From assembly GCA_035222895.1 (NCBI GenBank), contig JAVYIG010000168.1, positions 496,001-560,000 of the forward strand: 64,000 nt of DNA, written 5' to 3'. The notes below the pieces were generated by a model that was not told the DNA's origin, did no database searches, and saw nothing but the letters and a program-made list of their open reading frames with translations. This stretch comes from Strongylocentrotus droebachiensis (lineage: Eukaryota > Echinodermata > Echinoidea > Camarodonta > Strongylocentrotidae). Positions 9,471 to 19,590 of this stretch are shown here, piece by piece (the stretch's first letter is position 1; every line of letters starts with the position of its first letter). A program made the position numbers and the translations under genes.

Positions 9471-11440
9471 TGACAGTTTTGTGAAACAACCCCATGAATT
9501 CATTCGCACATTCAAAGTGGTCTTGCATTACCCTTGCCAGTGTCAAGTTAAACAGGCTTAAACATCTTTTATGGGCTTTGTAGCAAATTGCAATGTGGTT
9601 CTGATCAGTTTTCAGCACATGTTTTTTTTAATTCATGGTTTCCGTTAGCCATACATTCATTTATGTCTTCATGTTTATAAATCATTTTGACATGTTTGAG
9701 GTGTCATAAATATTTAAAATATAAATGTTCATGTATTCATGTGGTCTTTGTACATCTTTTTTTTACTTTTTATTGTATTAGGAATTGCATTTAGAATTGT
9801 GTGTGTAAGCAAACAAAGTGTCTGGATAATTTACAGCATGTATTTGTGACCATAAAAGCACATCATTAATCACCTGAAGTAATGTAAAGGTGTTTGGTAG
9901 ATGTTGAAAAAAGACAGATGTTTCTCTTTTTTAACATTCTAAATGTTAATCCTTTCGCCCACAACCCTTCAAATATGTTTTCTTTTTGCATAATTCAACC
10001 AAATCAAGAAAATTAATTTTGCCTTTATAACAGAACTTTTAATATCATAGGTCACTTGAGCAGAAGTTAATTAAAAAAGGAATTATTGGTATGTTTGAAA
10101 AAAGAGCAATAGTACGACTTTGAAACATAACTATAGTGACTGCATGCTTCTGTAACCATGCATTCCCTCAACTAAAATTAAAATTGATTGTAACCGGTGA
10201 CACTTGTTTGCTTTGTATGTCAGAGTGCAAAAATTGATTATAAAATATTTTTCAAAAAGTATACAAACTGAGTGATTGAAAATATGATGTATGATCTTAA
10301 ACCGTGAGGACATAAAGGTTATCATTTCTTGTGCCCCAAAGTCTAATCCCCCTGAATCTGAATCTACTGGATCATAGGTAGAACAGTGATTGAAGACACT
10401 GTTTATACAATCAACCCTCGATGATTCAATTCATGTCTAAACCAATAAACTGCCAAACACTTACCACAAGATGCCTTGTGATCGTTCGGGAAGACATATT
10501 AGTTCAGAGGTAATGAAAAAATGGAAGAGGAGGGGAAAATGACTGATTTATACCAAGGCCGATTAAAAAATCTTGTCATGTGTTTTTCTTGGCGGGATGT
10601 CGCCGGTGATGAATGCAGGTTTTCCGAGCGGCTCTTCCCAAGTTGTCCATTTGCATTATGACATCAATCAATGTTGTCATCTGAAGAGACCCTAGCGATG
10701 ATTTCGAGAAAATTGTGATCATCTAAAACCACTTTTTCTCCGGAACAACGTTTGCTGTATTGCCGATGCACTAAACTCCATCATTCCTGTTCATTGGGAT
10801 GAGAGATAATGCTCCCCCACCCCCCCCCCCCTCCAGCAAAGTCTGGAAAGTAGAAGTAATGACCAATCATTTACGAATCTGAAATATGGGAATCATTATG
10901 TTGCCAATACCCGCAGGAAGTGCTGATTGTTTTTTAAAGATTTATATTTCATGTTTGATAATTAAGAGATATGTTTGTCTAATATTTTTGTGTTGCATTT
11001 GCATGAACAAAACCTTTGTGTTGGTTGGGGGGGAGGCAATACTGCACGCCCAGTGGAGTGATAGAAAGTCTATGACCAATTCTTCAACCTAATGCATGCA
11101 GGTCGTTAATAGTGGACAGTCCTTGGTGCATAATTGGAGATGCTGAATTTTTAAAATGTATATCTCATTTCAGATATGAAGTATTCTTGTCTCTTATTGC
11201 TGTATGTCGTTTGATAAATCTATTAACCCTCTGTGTGCCTGTAGCCCAAACAATGTTAACATTTATTTGGTCCTCGATTAGCAAAGTTCAATGTTCTCAA
11301 CGTACTCAATTTTACCCATTTTATTAAAACGAGCTGTAACATTAATAAGGGAATTCTTGGAATCACTTCCCACAGTGAAAGTTACAATGGGAAGAGACAT
11401 CTTCTGTCTGCACTTTTGCATACATTATTAAAAAAACTTT
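9471..11440. other. AT-rich DNA, no gene supported
   Basis: At 9470-9495 there is AGTTTTGTGAAACA, resembling one end of the MITE at 4131-4282 and possibly a decayed relic. C runs lie at about 10815-10830. Open frames are short and unlike known proteins. Confidence 0.4.
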
Positions 11441-11548
11441 TGCTTAATATGCACCAACTAAAGTTAGCAATATCCGCTGGAAATAGACTCCAGCATTGCG
11501 TGTCACTTTGCTGATTTCTGGTAGGTCCAGGATGATGGAATCACTCAC

Positions 11549-11590
11549 CGCAATCAGCCCCCTCTTTACTCGGAACCACCAGGAGATAAT
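11549..11590 (-). CDS. Candidate 42 bp internal exon of an unknown host gene
   Basis: On the minus strand a strong acceptor (pyrimidine-rich CCCTCGTCTCCATCCTGCAG, ending at 11591) precedes ATTATCTCCTGG. A consensus donor, GTGAGT, begins at 11548. The 42 bp between them form 14 codons, IISWWFRVKRGLIA, in phase 0. The frame stays open beyond the donor to about 11444 (VSDSIILDLPEISKV, then TRNAGVYFQR), so a longer or terminal exon is equally possible. The codon content looks protein-like, unlike most frames in this region. I do not recognise the protein. No partner exon is confirmed in the window, so a decoy splice site or an old transposon fragment cannot be excluded. Confidence 0.35.
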
Positions 11591-11759
11591 CTGCAGGATG
11601 GAGACGAGGGAAGACGGGTTGGATGTGGGAGGGTTAACAGAGAGATATAATAGGCTCATGTAATAACAGTGTGGTTTCACTTCAATTTGTATGTATATTT
11701 GTAATTCGCTGTCGCAATGCATAGAAATGAAGTTAATAGAGAGAATTAGAGACAAACCA

Positions 11760-12430
11760 CCATCAGTCTATGACATACAATGAGCGATGATATTCATTAT
11801 ATATCGATACCAGCCACCGAGGATGGGAAAAGTACTTAAAATTTATGTAAATTGACACGTCGCAAACCACTCTTTTCTTTATGCCATCAGCCGTTTCACA
11901 TGGTTAAGTTCTTTTAGTTTGATTCAACCAATTCAATATCCATCTATAATCCATTTGGGATAGGTACACCATTTGATCAATTTGTAATGACAAGCCTTTC
12001 ACCAACATTTCTATCAATGAGATATAAACCTTTGAGGTTTAGACTAGAATATTGTAAATGCAAACTAGACTCCATTTTTTTCACCATTATGTTTTTTGTT
12101 GATTGAAGTGTGGTAATAATAAGCCTTTTCTTTAAAAAGCAAAATAAATGGAAATATGAGGGGGTGGAGGGGAAGGTTTTTTTCTGTCAGTAACTAAGAC
12201 AGTGCCATTTTGAAGTTGAAAGAGTTCTTTCAGAATGTATTCATGTGTAATACTTTTTTTGTTGGGGGGGGGGGGGGGGTACATAAAAGGACATATGTGA
12301 TGTAAAAAGTTCCAAATAATAGTCAAGGATTTATTGTGGATTGAAGAGATGTATTTTTGTTAAATGAAAAGGTATATTATGGTCAAGGATAAGAGTCATA
12401 TTGTGGTGATGATATTAATATGTTTGTCTC
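11760..12430. other. AT-rich DNA with a G homopolymer
   Basis: No gene seen. A run of about 17 G lies at 12264-12280. Confidence 0.5.
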
Positions 12431-12439
12431 AAATTTATT

Positions 12440-13093
12440 TAGCAATTTATTAGATAATAGTTGCTTTTAGAAAAAAATTCTGTCAAATTTTTGGGGATAA
12501 CCATTGATTCTAATTTAACTTGGTCCGATCATATACATAATATATTGAGCGCTGTTTCTAGGAACATTGGAATATTATATAAATTGAAATTATTACTAAC
12601 TCCCAAATCTCTTTTTATGATTTATAATGCTTTTGTACTTTCGCATATTAATTATTGTAATATCGTATGGGGAAACTGTTGTAAAACTAAAATTAATTCA
12701 CTTGAACTTTTACAAAAGAAAGCTCTACGAATTTGTACACAATCTGATTATTTAGCACACACTACACCTATTTTTAAAACATTGAAAACTCTCAAAGTAA
12801 CTGATATGCACATTTTTCAAACAGTTATTTTTATGTATAAATATGTCTCCAACTTACTTCTTAAGTCCTTTCATGATTTTTATATTCATAATGTTAATGT
12901 ACATTCGTACCCCACGAGGCACTCTATGGATTTTCATTTAACTAACCCTAAAATTGTTTTGGCACAAAAATCAATAAGACACAATGGACCCGATGTGTGG
13001 AACTCCTTGCTTATAACATTAAAATTATGTACAACACTTGTTTCCTTTAAAGTGAAGATGAAAGAATATTTATTGATAAGGTATGAAAATTAG
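12440..13093 (+). pseudogene. 5'-truncated LINE reverse transcriptase C-terminal region, open frame
   Basis: A plus-strand frame of about 210 codons (12461-13093) matches the C-terminal part of a jockey/CR1/L2-group reverse transcriptase. It starts at VKFLGITIDSNLTWSDHI, continues with IYNAFVLSHINYCNIVWGN (the thumb-adjacent motif), LLQKKALRICTQ, then HSYPTRHSMDFHL and GPDVWNSLL, and ends in a Lys/Glu-rich tail. The start shown is simply where the open frame begins after an in-frame TAG at 12458; the catalytic FADD region is absent. It is therefore a 5'-truncated copy that cannot be functional. The lack of frameshifts over 630 bp suggests a younger insertion than the 8.3-9.5 kb LINE. Its A/T-rich codon use also differs from that copy, so it is probably a different family. 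No target duplication was found. Confidence 0.75.
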
Positions 13094-15160
13094 ATTCTGG
13101 TCATAATATACTACATGTATTTTGTTTTAATATTCATTGTTTATTTGTATATAAAAAGGAAATTATTTTGATAGATTGAGGAGCTCGCGCAGTGCACTCT
13201 TCACTTTGCACAGCACTCTCTTCACCCGCTCTTTCTTCCTGTCTCCTTCACACATTCAAAAACCACCATGGCAAAATTAAATTGCGTAAAGTTAAGTGTG
13301 CTTCAAATAGCTGTATTTGATAACTCATATATAAATGAGTCGCATTAGTTTTCTGTGTAAGGAACCTTCAGTCAGTGTCACATACCGCATTCCTATTTCG
13401 GTATGAATTGTTGAGGATATTTTTTTCAATCTTGGAGAATATACATCGTACATTAATTTTATTGCTAGAAGGCAATTACTGCCATTGATAATACATAGCT
13501 TGTACGTCCTTCTAGCAGGCAGCTCAAGGTTTTCTAAATTCAATTTGTTTTGGCAGTGACGTGAGACTGTTTCATGTGCCAAAAAGTGCTAAATAGAATA
13601 CTTCTTGGATTAAATGTCACTGGTCTTTTCTCAGAGGGCTGTGCTGTATGGGCGATCAGGAAGCGAGGTATTGTAGTAGCAATTAGCACGAGTGAAGTGA
13701 TATATTCACTAACAATAAAGAAATCTTCCTCAATCCTCAAGATCCTAGTATCGTTGTTTGTTTCCTTCTCTTTGACACAAATAATGTCTCATCATTTCAA
13801 AGAGCAACTATTTGCCCTTGTACAAATAAAAAAAATGTACAATAAAGGTCATTAACCAGTGGTACATGGTAAAAGAGAAATAAAGAGGCAGAAACTGAGT
13901 GAGATCTGCAAATGGTACTAATCTTATGGGATAAGAAAGTTGAAGACTGAATTAAATAGAAAGGAAATTATTTTGCTTGTTTGAATTAATGAAAATAATG
14001 AAAAATGATGAAAGTAATGACAAACTTAAAAAAGTAATCAAGGTAATGAAAATAATTGTGATGGAATAGACAGGAAGAAAATTTAATGACAAGCAGCTTG
14101 AAATAACTTTCTGAATGAACTTATATCAGTATAAGAGCCAGAAGGCAAAACTATAGTTATTTAGGCTATGAGATAGTACCCTTCGACTTCTTAGCAAATA
14201 ATGTATTGGATCAGTGCATTGTGCATTACTATGTATCTTCCAACATGCCTTTCAAACTTGGTGACAGAGAATTTTCTTCTGGGATCCATCTTCATATCAT
14301 CCATAGCGTTGATTGAATCCCTAAAGGTCTTCTTTTAGGGTCACAAAAAATTGTTCTGATATTTTAGTTTTGCATTTTTTCTCAGTATTTACATCGCATG
14401 AAAACCTGTTTTACTTACAGTTACAGGGATATTAGAGTCCTAAAGTTAGACTTCATAACTCCTTCACAAGTTCATAGTCTGTTAAGAAATCCTGCTTAGT
14501 ACTCCATCTACATTGGGTATTTATTACTATAATTACTACCTTGAAAATTCCAAGAGTGGAAATATGTTTTAGCATTTGAGAGTCCTCCAGGATATTTCAA
14601 GCATACTGAAAGCACATCTCAGAATAATCATCTTTCAAGGTGTCAGTTTTTTAAATACATTTGTGCCAAAATGTACACAGCATCCAGTCTTGTCTTAATT
14701 AGAAGCCTCTGTCTTGTGATTTTCTATCTCAGCCCAATCTCAGGATACATAAGCAAGCTGTTATAACTTTGAATAAGTCATTGAAATGTTCCCACAGTGA
14801 ACTTGCCTGTTAAACAGCTAGGCCAAGAGGGGACAACTATAGATGTATGTAGGTTAGCCTGGAGTGTTTTCAGAATTTGACTCCAGCGCTTTCTTTTTCC
14901 ATCATGTACCCAAAGCATTAACCAAAGCATTACCGGAAAGTGTGGGCACTTTGTCTCCACATATTAAGGATACCTTTTTTCAATTTGCTAAGTTAATTTT
15001 TAGAAGATAGTGTGTAAAGAATATATTATGGGAGAATTTGTGTGTGTGTAATATAATTTTTCTAAAAAGTAGTTTGTGGAAGATATTTCCCATAAGATAA
15101 GTTCTGGAAGATAAGATAAAGATTCTTCCGGAGCATGTCTTTTGTGTGAGATGAAATCTT
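13094..15160. other. AT-rich DNA, with a short similarity to 38.4 kb
   Basis: 13464-13500 matches 38432-38468 without gaps at 31 of 37 positions. This may be an old repeat or a decayed copy of the same sequence. Otherwise no gene was recognised. Confidence 0.4.
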
Positions 15161-15530
15161 ATAGGCCTGTTTTCATCAGCTCGAGATTGCCAAATATCCC
15201 GATATTTGAACAATCCCGATCGCGAATTATCCAGTTAAGTTGCGTCTTCATCAGCCCGAAGTTGCAATTAGCAGGATATTTGGTAGAGATAATCATCCCA
15301 AGATATCTTGGGCTAGTTTGCAAAATATCTTGCTATTTGTTCGGTGTGTCCTCACCAGCCCGAAGACTCGCACTATGCGCGAATGCAGAGCAAAATATCT
15401 TGAGCTTGAGTTTCAAGTTTCGAGGTCAAGTCTCGAGCTGATTAGGACGCAATTTGTAACTTAGGGATTATTTCCCAAATTAGAAATAGCGGGCTATTTG
15501 GCAATCTCGAGCTGATGAGGACAGGCCTAT
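15161..15530. mobile_element. 370 bp MITE with ~46 bp terminal inverted repeats
   Basis: The left end (15161-15206, ATAGGCCTGTTTTCATCAGC...) and right end (15485-15530) are inverted repeats over about 46 bp with a handful of mismatches. The central GAGATTGCCAAATA is shared exactly. A TA dinucleotide at each outer edge is compatible with a TA target duplication. Inside, the motif CATCAGCYCGA recurs near 15249 and 15353 (direct) and near 15432 and 15508 (inverted). The element therefore looks built from repeated copies of its own end. There is no transposase; the open frames within it are chance. A second, right-degraded copy lies at 41975-42160. Confidence 0.8.
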
Positions 15531-15596
15531 TGTGAATGGAACCAAAAGAGCAGAAGGGCAAGGCTTGAGGAATCCATTCTGATTACAGATGATGCA

Positions 15597-15630
15597 TCTT
15601 TCTCTTTCTCTTTCTCTTTCTCTCTCTCTG
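15597..15630. repeat. (TTTCTC)n microsatellite
   Basis: Short hexamer array followed by (CT)n. Confidence 0.85.
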
Positions 15631-15740
15631 GGTTCCTCATATCACCTGTCACTTGCCATACACCAGCAGATTAGCAATGCCCAATATCAATCACCAATAC
15701 CAACACAATGCCACCACTCACTGGCTGCAGGATAATAGCC

Positions 15741-16600
15741 TGTCTATTTGAGTTGCGGAGAAAGAGGATGAGACATGGAGAGAGAGGGGGAGGTTGAGAT
15801 ACAGAGAGGGAGAGGGGGGGGGGGGGGGGTAGGGTGTCTACTTGAGTTGCGGAGAAAGAGGATGAGACAGGGAAAGAGGAGAGAAGGGTTGAGATACAAA
15901 GAGGGAGAGGGGGGGGGGGGGTAGGGTGTCTACTTGAGTTGCAGAGAAAGAGGATGAGACAGGGAAAGAGGAGAGAAGGGTTGAGATACAGAGAGGGAGA
16001 AGGGGGGGTAGGGTGTCTACTTGAGTTGCGGAGAAAGAGGATGAGACATGGAGAGAGAGGAGAGAAGGGTTGAGATACAGAGAGGGAGAGGTGGGGAGGG
16101 GGGATTGGGGTAGGGTGTCTTTATGAGTTGCGGAGAAAGAGGATGAGACAGGGAGAGAAGGGTTGAGATACAAAGCGGGAGAGATGGGTAGGGGGGATTG
16201 GGGTAGGGTGTCTTTATGAGTTGCAGAGAAAGAGGATGAGACATGGAGAGAGGAGAGAAAGGTTGAGATGCAGAGAATGAAAGAAAGGCTGAGAGAGAAG
16301 ATTCTAGAGGGGAGTTAGAGGGGGAAAGTTTTGGATGATGTAAGGTATCTATTGGAGGTGCAGAGAAAGAGGGGGAAACAGGGAGAATGAAGAGAGTTGG
16401 AGATGGATAAAGGGAGATATAAGAATAGATGAATTGGAATAGGGTGTCTATCTAAGTTGCAGAAAAAGAGGCAAAAACAGGGAGAGGGGATAAGGGAGAT
16501 GATACAAGAAGTAGGATGTCTATTTGAGTTGCAGAGAAAGATAGACATACAGGGGGGGGGGGGGTGGGGGAGGAGAAAAGATAGAGAAAAACAAAGAGTG
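15741..16600. repeat. Purine-rich minisatellite, nine units of ~70-140 bp
   Basis: Units begin with TGTCTAYTTGAGTTGCRGAG at about 15741, 15835, 15927, 16014, 16116, 16209, 16346 (diverged), 16445 and 16517. Spacings of 94, 92, 87, 102, 93, 137, 99 and 72 bp are visible. Each unit carries AAAGAGGATGAGACA, a GA-rich block, GGTTGAGATRCA and a G run of variable length. The G run and GA-block length explain most of the length variation. The first six units are closely similar and the last three are older. Minus-strand open frames here are repeat artefacts. Confidence 0.9.
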
Positions 16601-16680
16601 ATAGAGAGAGAGAGAGAGAAAGAGAGAGGCAGAGAGACATGATGAGAGAGTGGTTTGGGGAGGAAGGGAGAGAGAAGGAG
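16601..16680. repeat. (GA)n tract
   Basis: AG-rich continuation of the minisatellite region, purest at about 16601-16635. Confidence 0.8.
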
Positions 16681-17530
16681 ACTGAGTGACCAATCTTAAT
16701 GAAATCAGGCACCTGTATCATTCTGGATGACAATCTCAATATCTATTCTTATCGATGTTTGATGTGGCTGAAGCCAATAAAGGAAGAAAACTCTCTCAAA
16801 TGCAGTGTCACCTACTATATTATTTCTTCTAAAGATAGTTCAAGGTTTAGAGCAATGATGAAAATGGAGCGTTTCAGCAAAGGGTAATAGATTTTGCCTT
16901 CATCGTATCAGTTGAAAGCTGTGCTAGGTTCAAAAGTGATTCAAGTTTTGTGAAACGGATGAACTACTTTATTGTCTTACATTCCATCAAGTTAAGGATT
17001 AGGTTTGTACTAGGACCAGGTCTATCATTTCTGTTATTTGTCACCATACCACTGGGACATTCAACAATAAAGGAACAAATAAGCCTGTACACAGAAAATT
17101 AAAAAAAACTAACCCATAGTTTTTGCACAATGGATAGAGTTTAATTCAGAACATTAGGTAATTGGTAACACTTTTCCTTCACTAATCAAGATGCACTGTA
17201 CAATTTTACCATTTGGCTTTGTGCACAATTAGATTTCTATCATTTGCTTTTATAATTTGTATCCATGCTATCAAGTTGACTTTCAGGAGTCAAACATAGA
17301 GTTTACACCCTTCAAGTTCTTAGCAAAAGAAGAAATGTGTAGGGTTCATATAAAATGTTCATGTTAAAAATGCAGTTTATAGCAATTCATGACCTTGTCA
17401 GTGGTGTGTTTGTTCTTTTTCTTCTTTATTTTGTTAAGATTTTAAATTCATTGTTGTAGGTTATCATGATTCATAGCATTCTGAAAGCCCAAAATCTTAT
17501 TTATTAATGCAGTGTTTATTATGTGACAAT
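16681..17530. other. AT-rich DNA, nothing recognised
   Basis: AAGTTTTGTGAAACG near 16945 resembles the end of the 4131-4282 MITE and may be a relic. No gene seen. Confidence 0.4.
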
Positions 17531-17536
17531 AACATC

Positions 17537-17578
17537 ATTTTCTCTCTCTCTCTATCTCTCTCTCTCTCTCTTTCCCTC

Positions 17579-17610
<32 letters not shown>

Positions 17611-17660
17611 CACCCTTCTCTCCCTCTCTCTATTTCCCCCCTCTCTTTTCTTGTCCATCT
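17537..17660. repeat. CT microsatellite
   Basis: (CT)n with CCCT interruptions on the plus strand; the open frames on both strands are artefacts. Confidence 0.9.
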
Positions 17661-17818
17661 TTTGTTTTCTTTCATTCATATATCATCAATGTGTCATTCA
17701 ACTTGCAACCATTGGCTGACGTTCACACTTAACTCTACATGCTCTTCAGGTAAGTGAATTCTAGTTTTCTTTTTGCAAAATAGAAATGCATTCTTTCCAA
17801 TCATCTGTAAACACAGTC

Positions 17819-17970
17819 AAACCTGTCTAGTATTAAAGGCCACACAAGGGTAACACAACAAGTGGCCTCTGCAGACAGGTGGTCTTTATAGACAGGTTCT
17901 TCAACAATGTCTCCTTAAAGGGGAAAGTGATACAGATGACCACTATAGACAGGTGGCCTCTATATAGAGG
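17819..17970. repeat. Cluster of a 17 bp unit, partly inverted
   Basis: The unit GTGGYCTYTATAGACAG occurs twice in tandem at 17862-17895 (first copy TGCAGACAG) and again, split, around 17940-17968. An inverted copy, AACCTGTCTAGTATTAAAGG, lies near 17819. The arrangement suggests an interspersed inverted-repeat element; the family is not known to me. Confidence 0.5.
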
Positions 17971-19400
17971 CTTCGTATTTTGTATCAATGTTTTATTTTT
18001 GTATCCTTAACCATTTCTCCCTATTTAGAGCTCCTTTGTCGCTTTCTAGAGCTTGATTGCTGTCGACTTCTATATGTGCTTTTTTGTGTAGTCAATAGTC
18101 ATTATCTATGATTGTTTTTAAAGTTTTCCAGTAACCAATCATACCAAAAATTGAATTATTGGGAAGCTCTTGTTGTTTGAGTGGAATATTCATCCAGTTA
18201 ACATTTTATCTGCAGAAACAAGAAACAAGATATAAGATATAAGTCAGACTCATCAATTACTCAAAGTTCTGAAGAATCACATTCAGATTGATAATGATTA
18301 ACGTGGATTACCAAGAAAAACAAGGTTTACATATCCTTATATTTGATAACCACGCTATCTTCTCCAGAAATATTGCCATGAATGCTCTAAACACCCACCC
18401 ACTCACTCATATCTCTCCCTCTTTGTGGACTCTCCTAACTACCAGTAATGAGCTGCCTCACACCTGTCGAGGACTAAAGAATTCAATTTCAGTAATGGAA
18501 TTTACAATGTACACCTTTGTGCTAACGATAGGCATGTTCTCATTGCCTCTGTCTTTTAAAGATATAATGTACTGGCTGATGTGTACAGCCCCTCTGATAT
18601 CAATTTTTTTCAGGATAACAATACTTAAGTATTGTACTGTTTTGCGTTTATGAACGTTAGAAGATGGCAAGGCATAACAGTATTTAAACAAATTATTTGT
18701 ACAAGATCTGGTCACAAAGTGTAAACACAATATCACACAATCTTTAGAGCATGTTGTAAATTTTGTTTGAGATCATGAAGCTGGGCTGATGGTTTCACCC
18801 GTGGATGCCATAAAAGCTTAATATATAACAAATTGTCTCATATATTTTTGTTGTTTACTGATAAGAGCTTTATTCTGAAAAAAACAGTAAACCCAAATGT
18901 CATCTCTATTTTGTTTTTACTTAAGCGATGAGAAGGATATCCAATTCATTTACAAGCAAAGTTATCCTGACGTATGTTTTCTTCCAATGCTGCATAAAGT
19001 TGCTCCCAAAATATCAATCATGACGTCTTTACCATGTTTTCTTTCTTCAGAAATACATTGTAATGATTCATCGTCCTTCTAAAACATTACCATCAACAGT
19101 TTTCTGTGATAATGATGCAAATATAACAAGTACTTTATATAGTATCTCTGTGTCCTCTGTAATGATTCTTGTTTATAGCTTTAACTTTTGCAAAAAAAAT
19201 GTGAATATATACTGGCCTTGCATCAGCATTATGCTCCATCTTTGTTAGGCTTGAAGAGCAAAAACTATTCCATCTTCATATGGAAGAATACATGAGTGAA
19301 CCGATTCTAGAGGTTGTTGTATGGATAACATCTGTTGACGTTCAGAGAAATGCTCCAGCAATGAGTTCAATCAGTTTCTCATGATTTTCAAATTCATGAG
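17971..19400. other. AT-rich DNA, no gene supported
   Basis: Several open frames of 60-120 codons occur, all of low-information composition with no motif. Confidence 0.4.
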
Positions 19401-19590
19401 TGGAGGCGCAATGGCTCATTGGTAGAGCAGTGGTCTGGTAACCAGAAGGTGTAGGGTTCAAAACCTAGTCAATGTGAAAATACCTTTTGCTGAAACACCA
19501 GTCTTTAACTGTCAAGGCCTCCAGATAGGACTCAAAGCTGTAGATTTACAGGTTTCTCATCTTAAAGTGCATGTTTTTAGTTGCTTTTTA
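19401..19590 (+). mobile_element. tRNA-derived SINE
   Basis: A tRNA-like head carries an A box TGGCTCATTGG (19412-19422) and a B box GGTTCAAAACC (19455-19465). A D-stem pair GCTC/GAGC is clean, and the loop CTGGTAA gives a GGT (threonine-type) anticodon. The anticodon stem flanking that loop does not pair well and the acceptor stem is not closed, so a functional tRNA gene is unlikely. A tRNA-unrelated body follows to about 19590. The A/B boxes would be the internal RNA polymerase III promoter. The 3' end is uncertain and no target duplication was found. Confidence 0.6.

Noticed and set aside
15142..15464. Plus-strand frames of 74-99 codons
   Set aside because: They lie within the 15161-15530 MITE and are not conserved in the second copy.
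15508..15526. CTGATGAG, as in a hammerhead ribozyme core
   Set aside because: It is part of the MITE terminal repeat and lacks the partner GAAA core and stems.
15838..16739. Minus-strand frames with repeated Ser/Pro/Leu blocks
   Set aside because: They are translations of the purine-rich minisatellite.
19401..19475. Functional tRNA-Thr gene
   Set aside because: The anticodon and acceptor stems do not pair; a SINE body follows.
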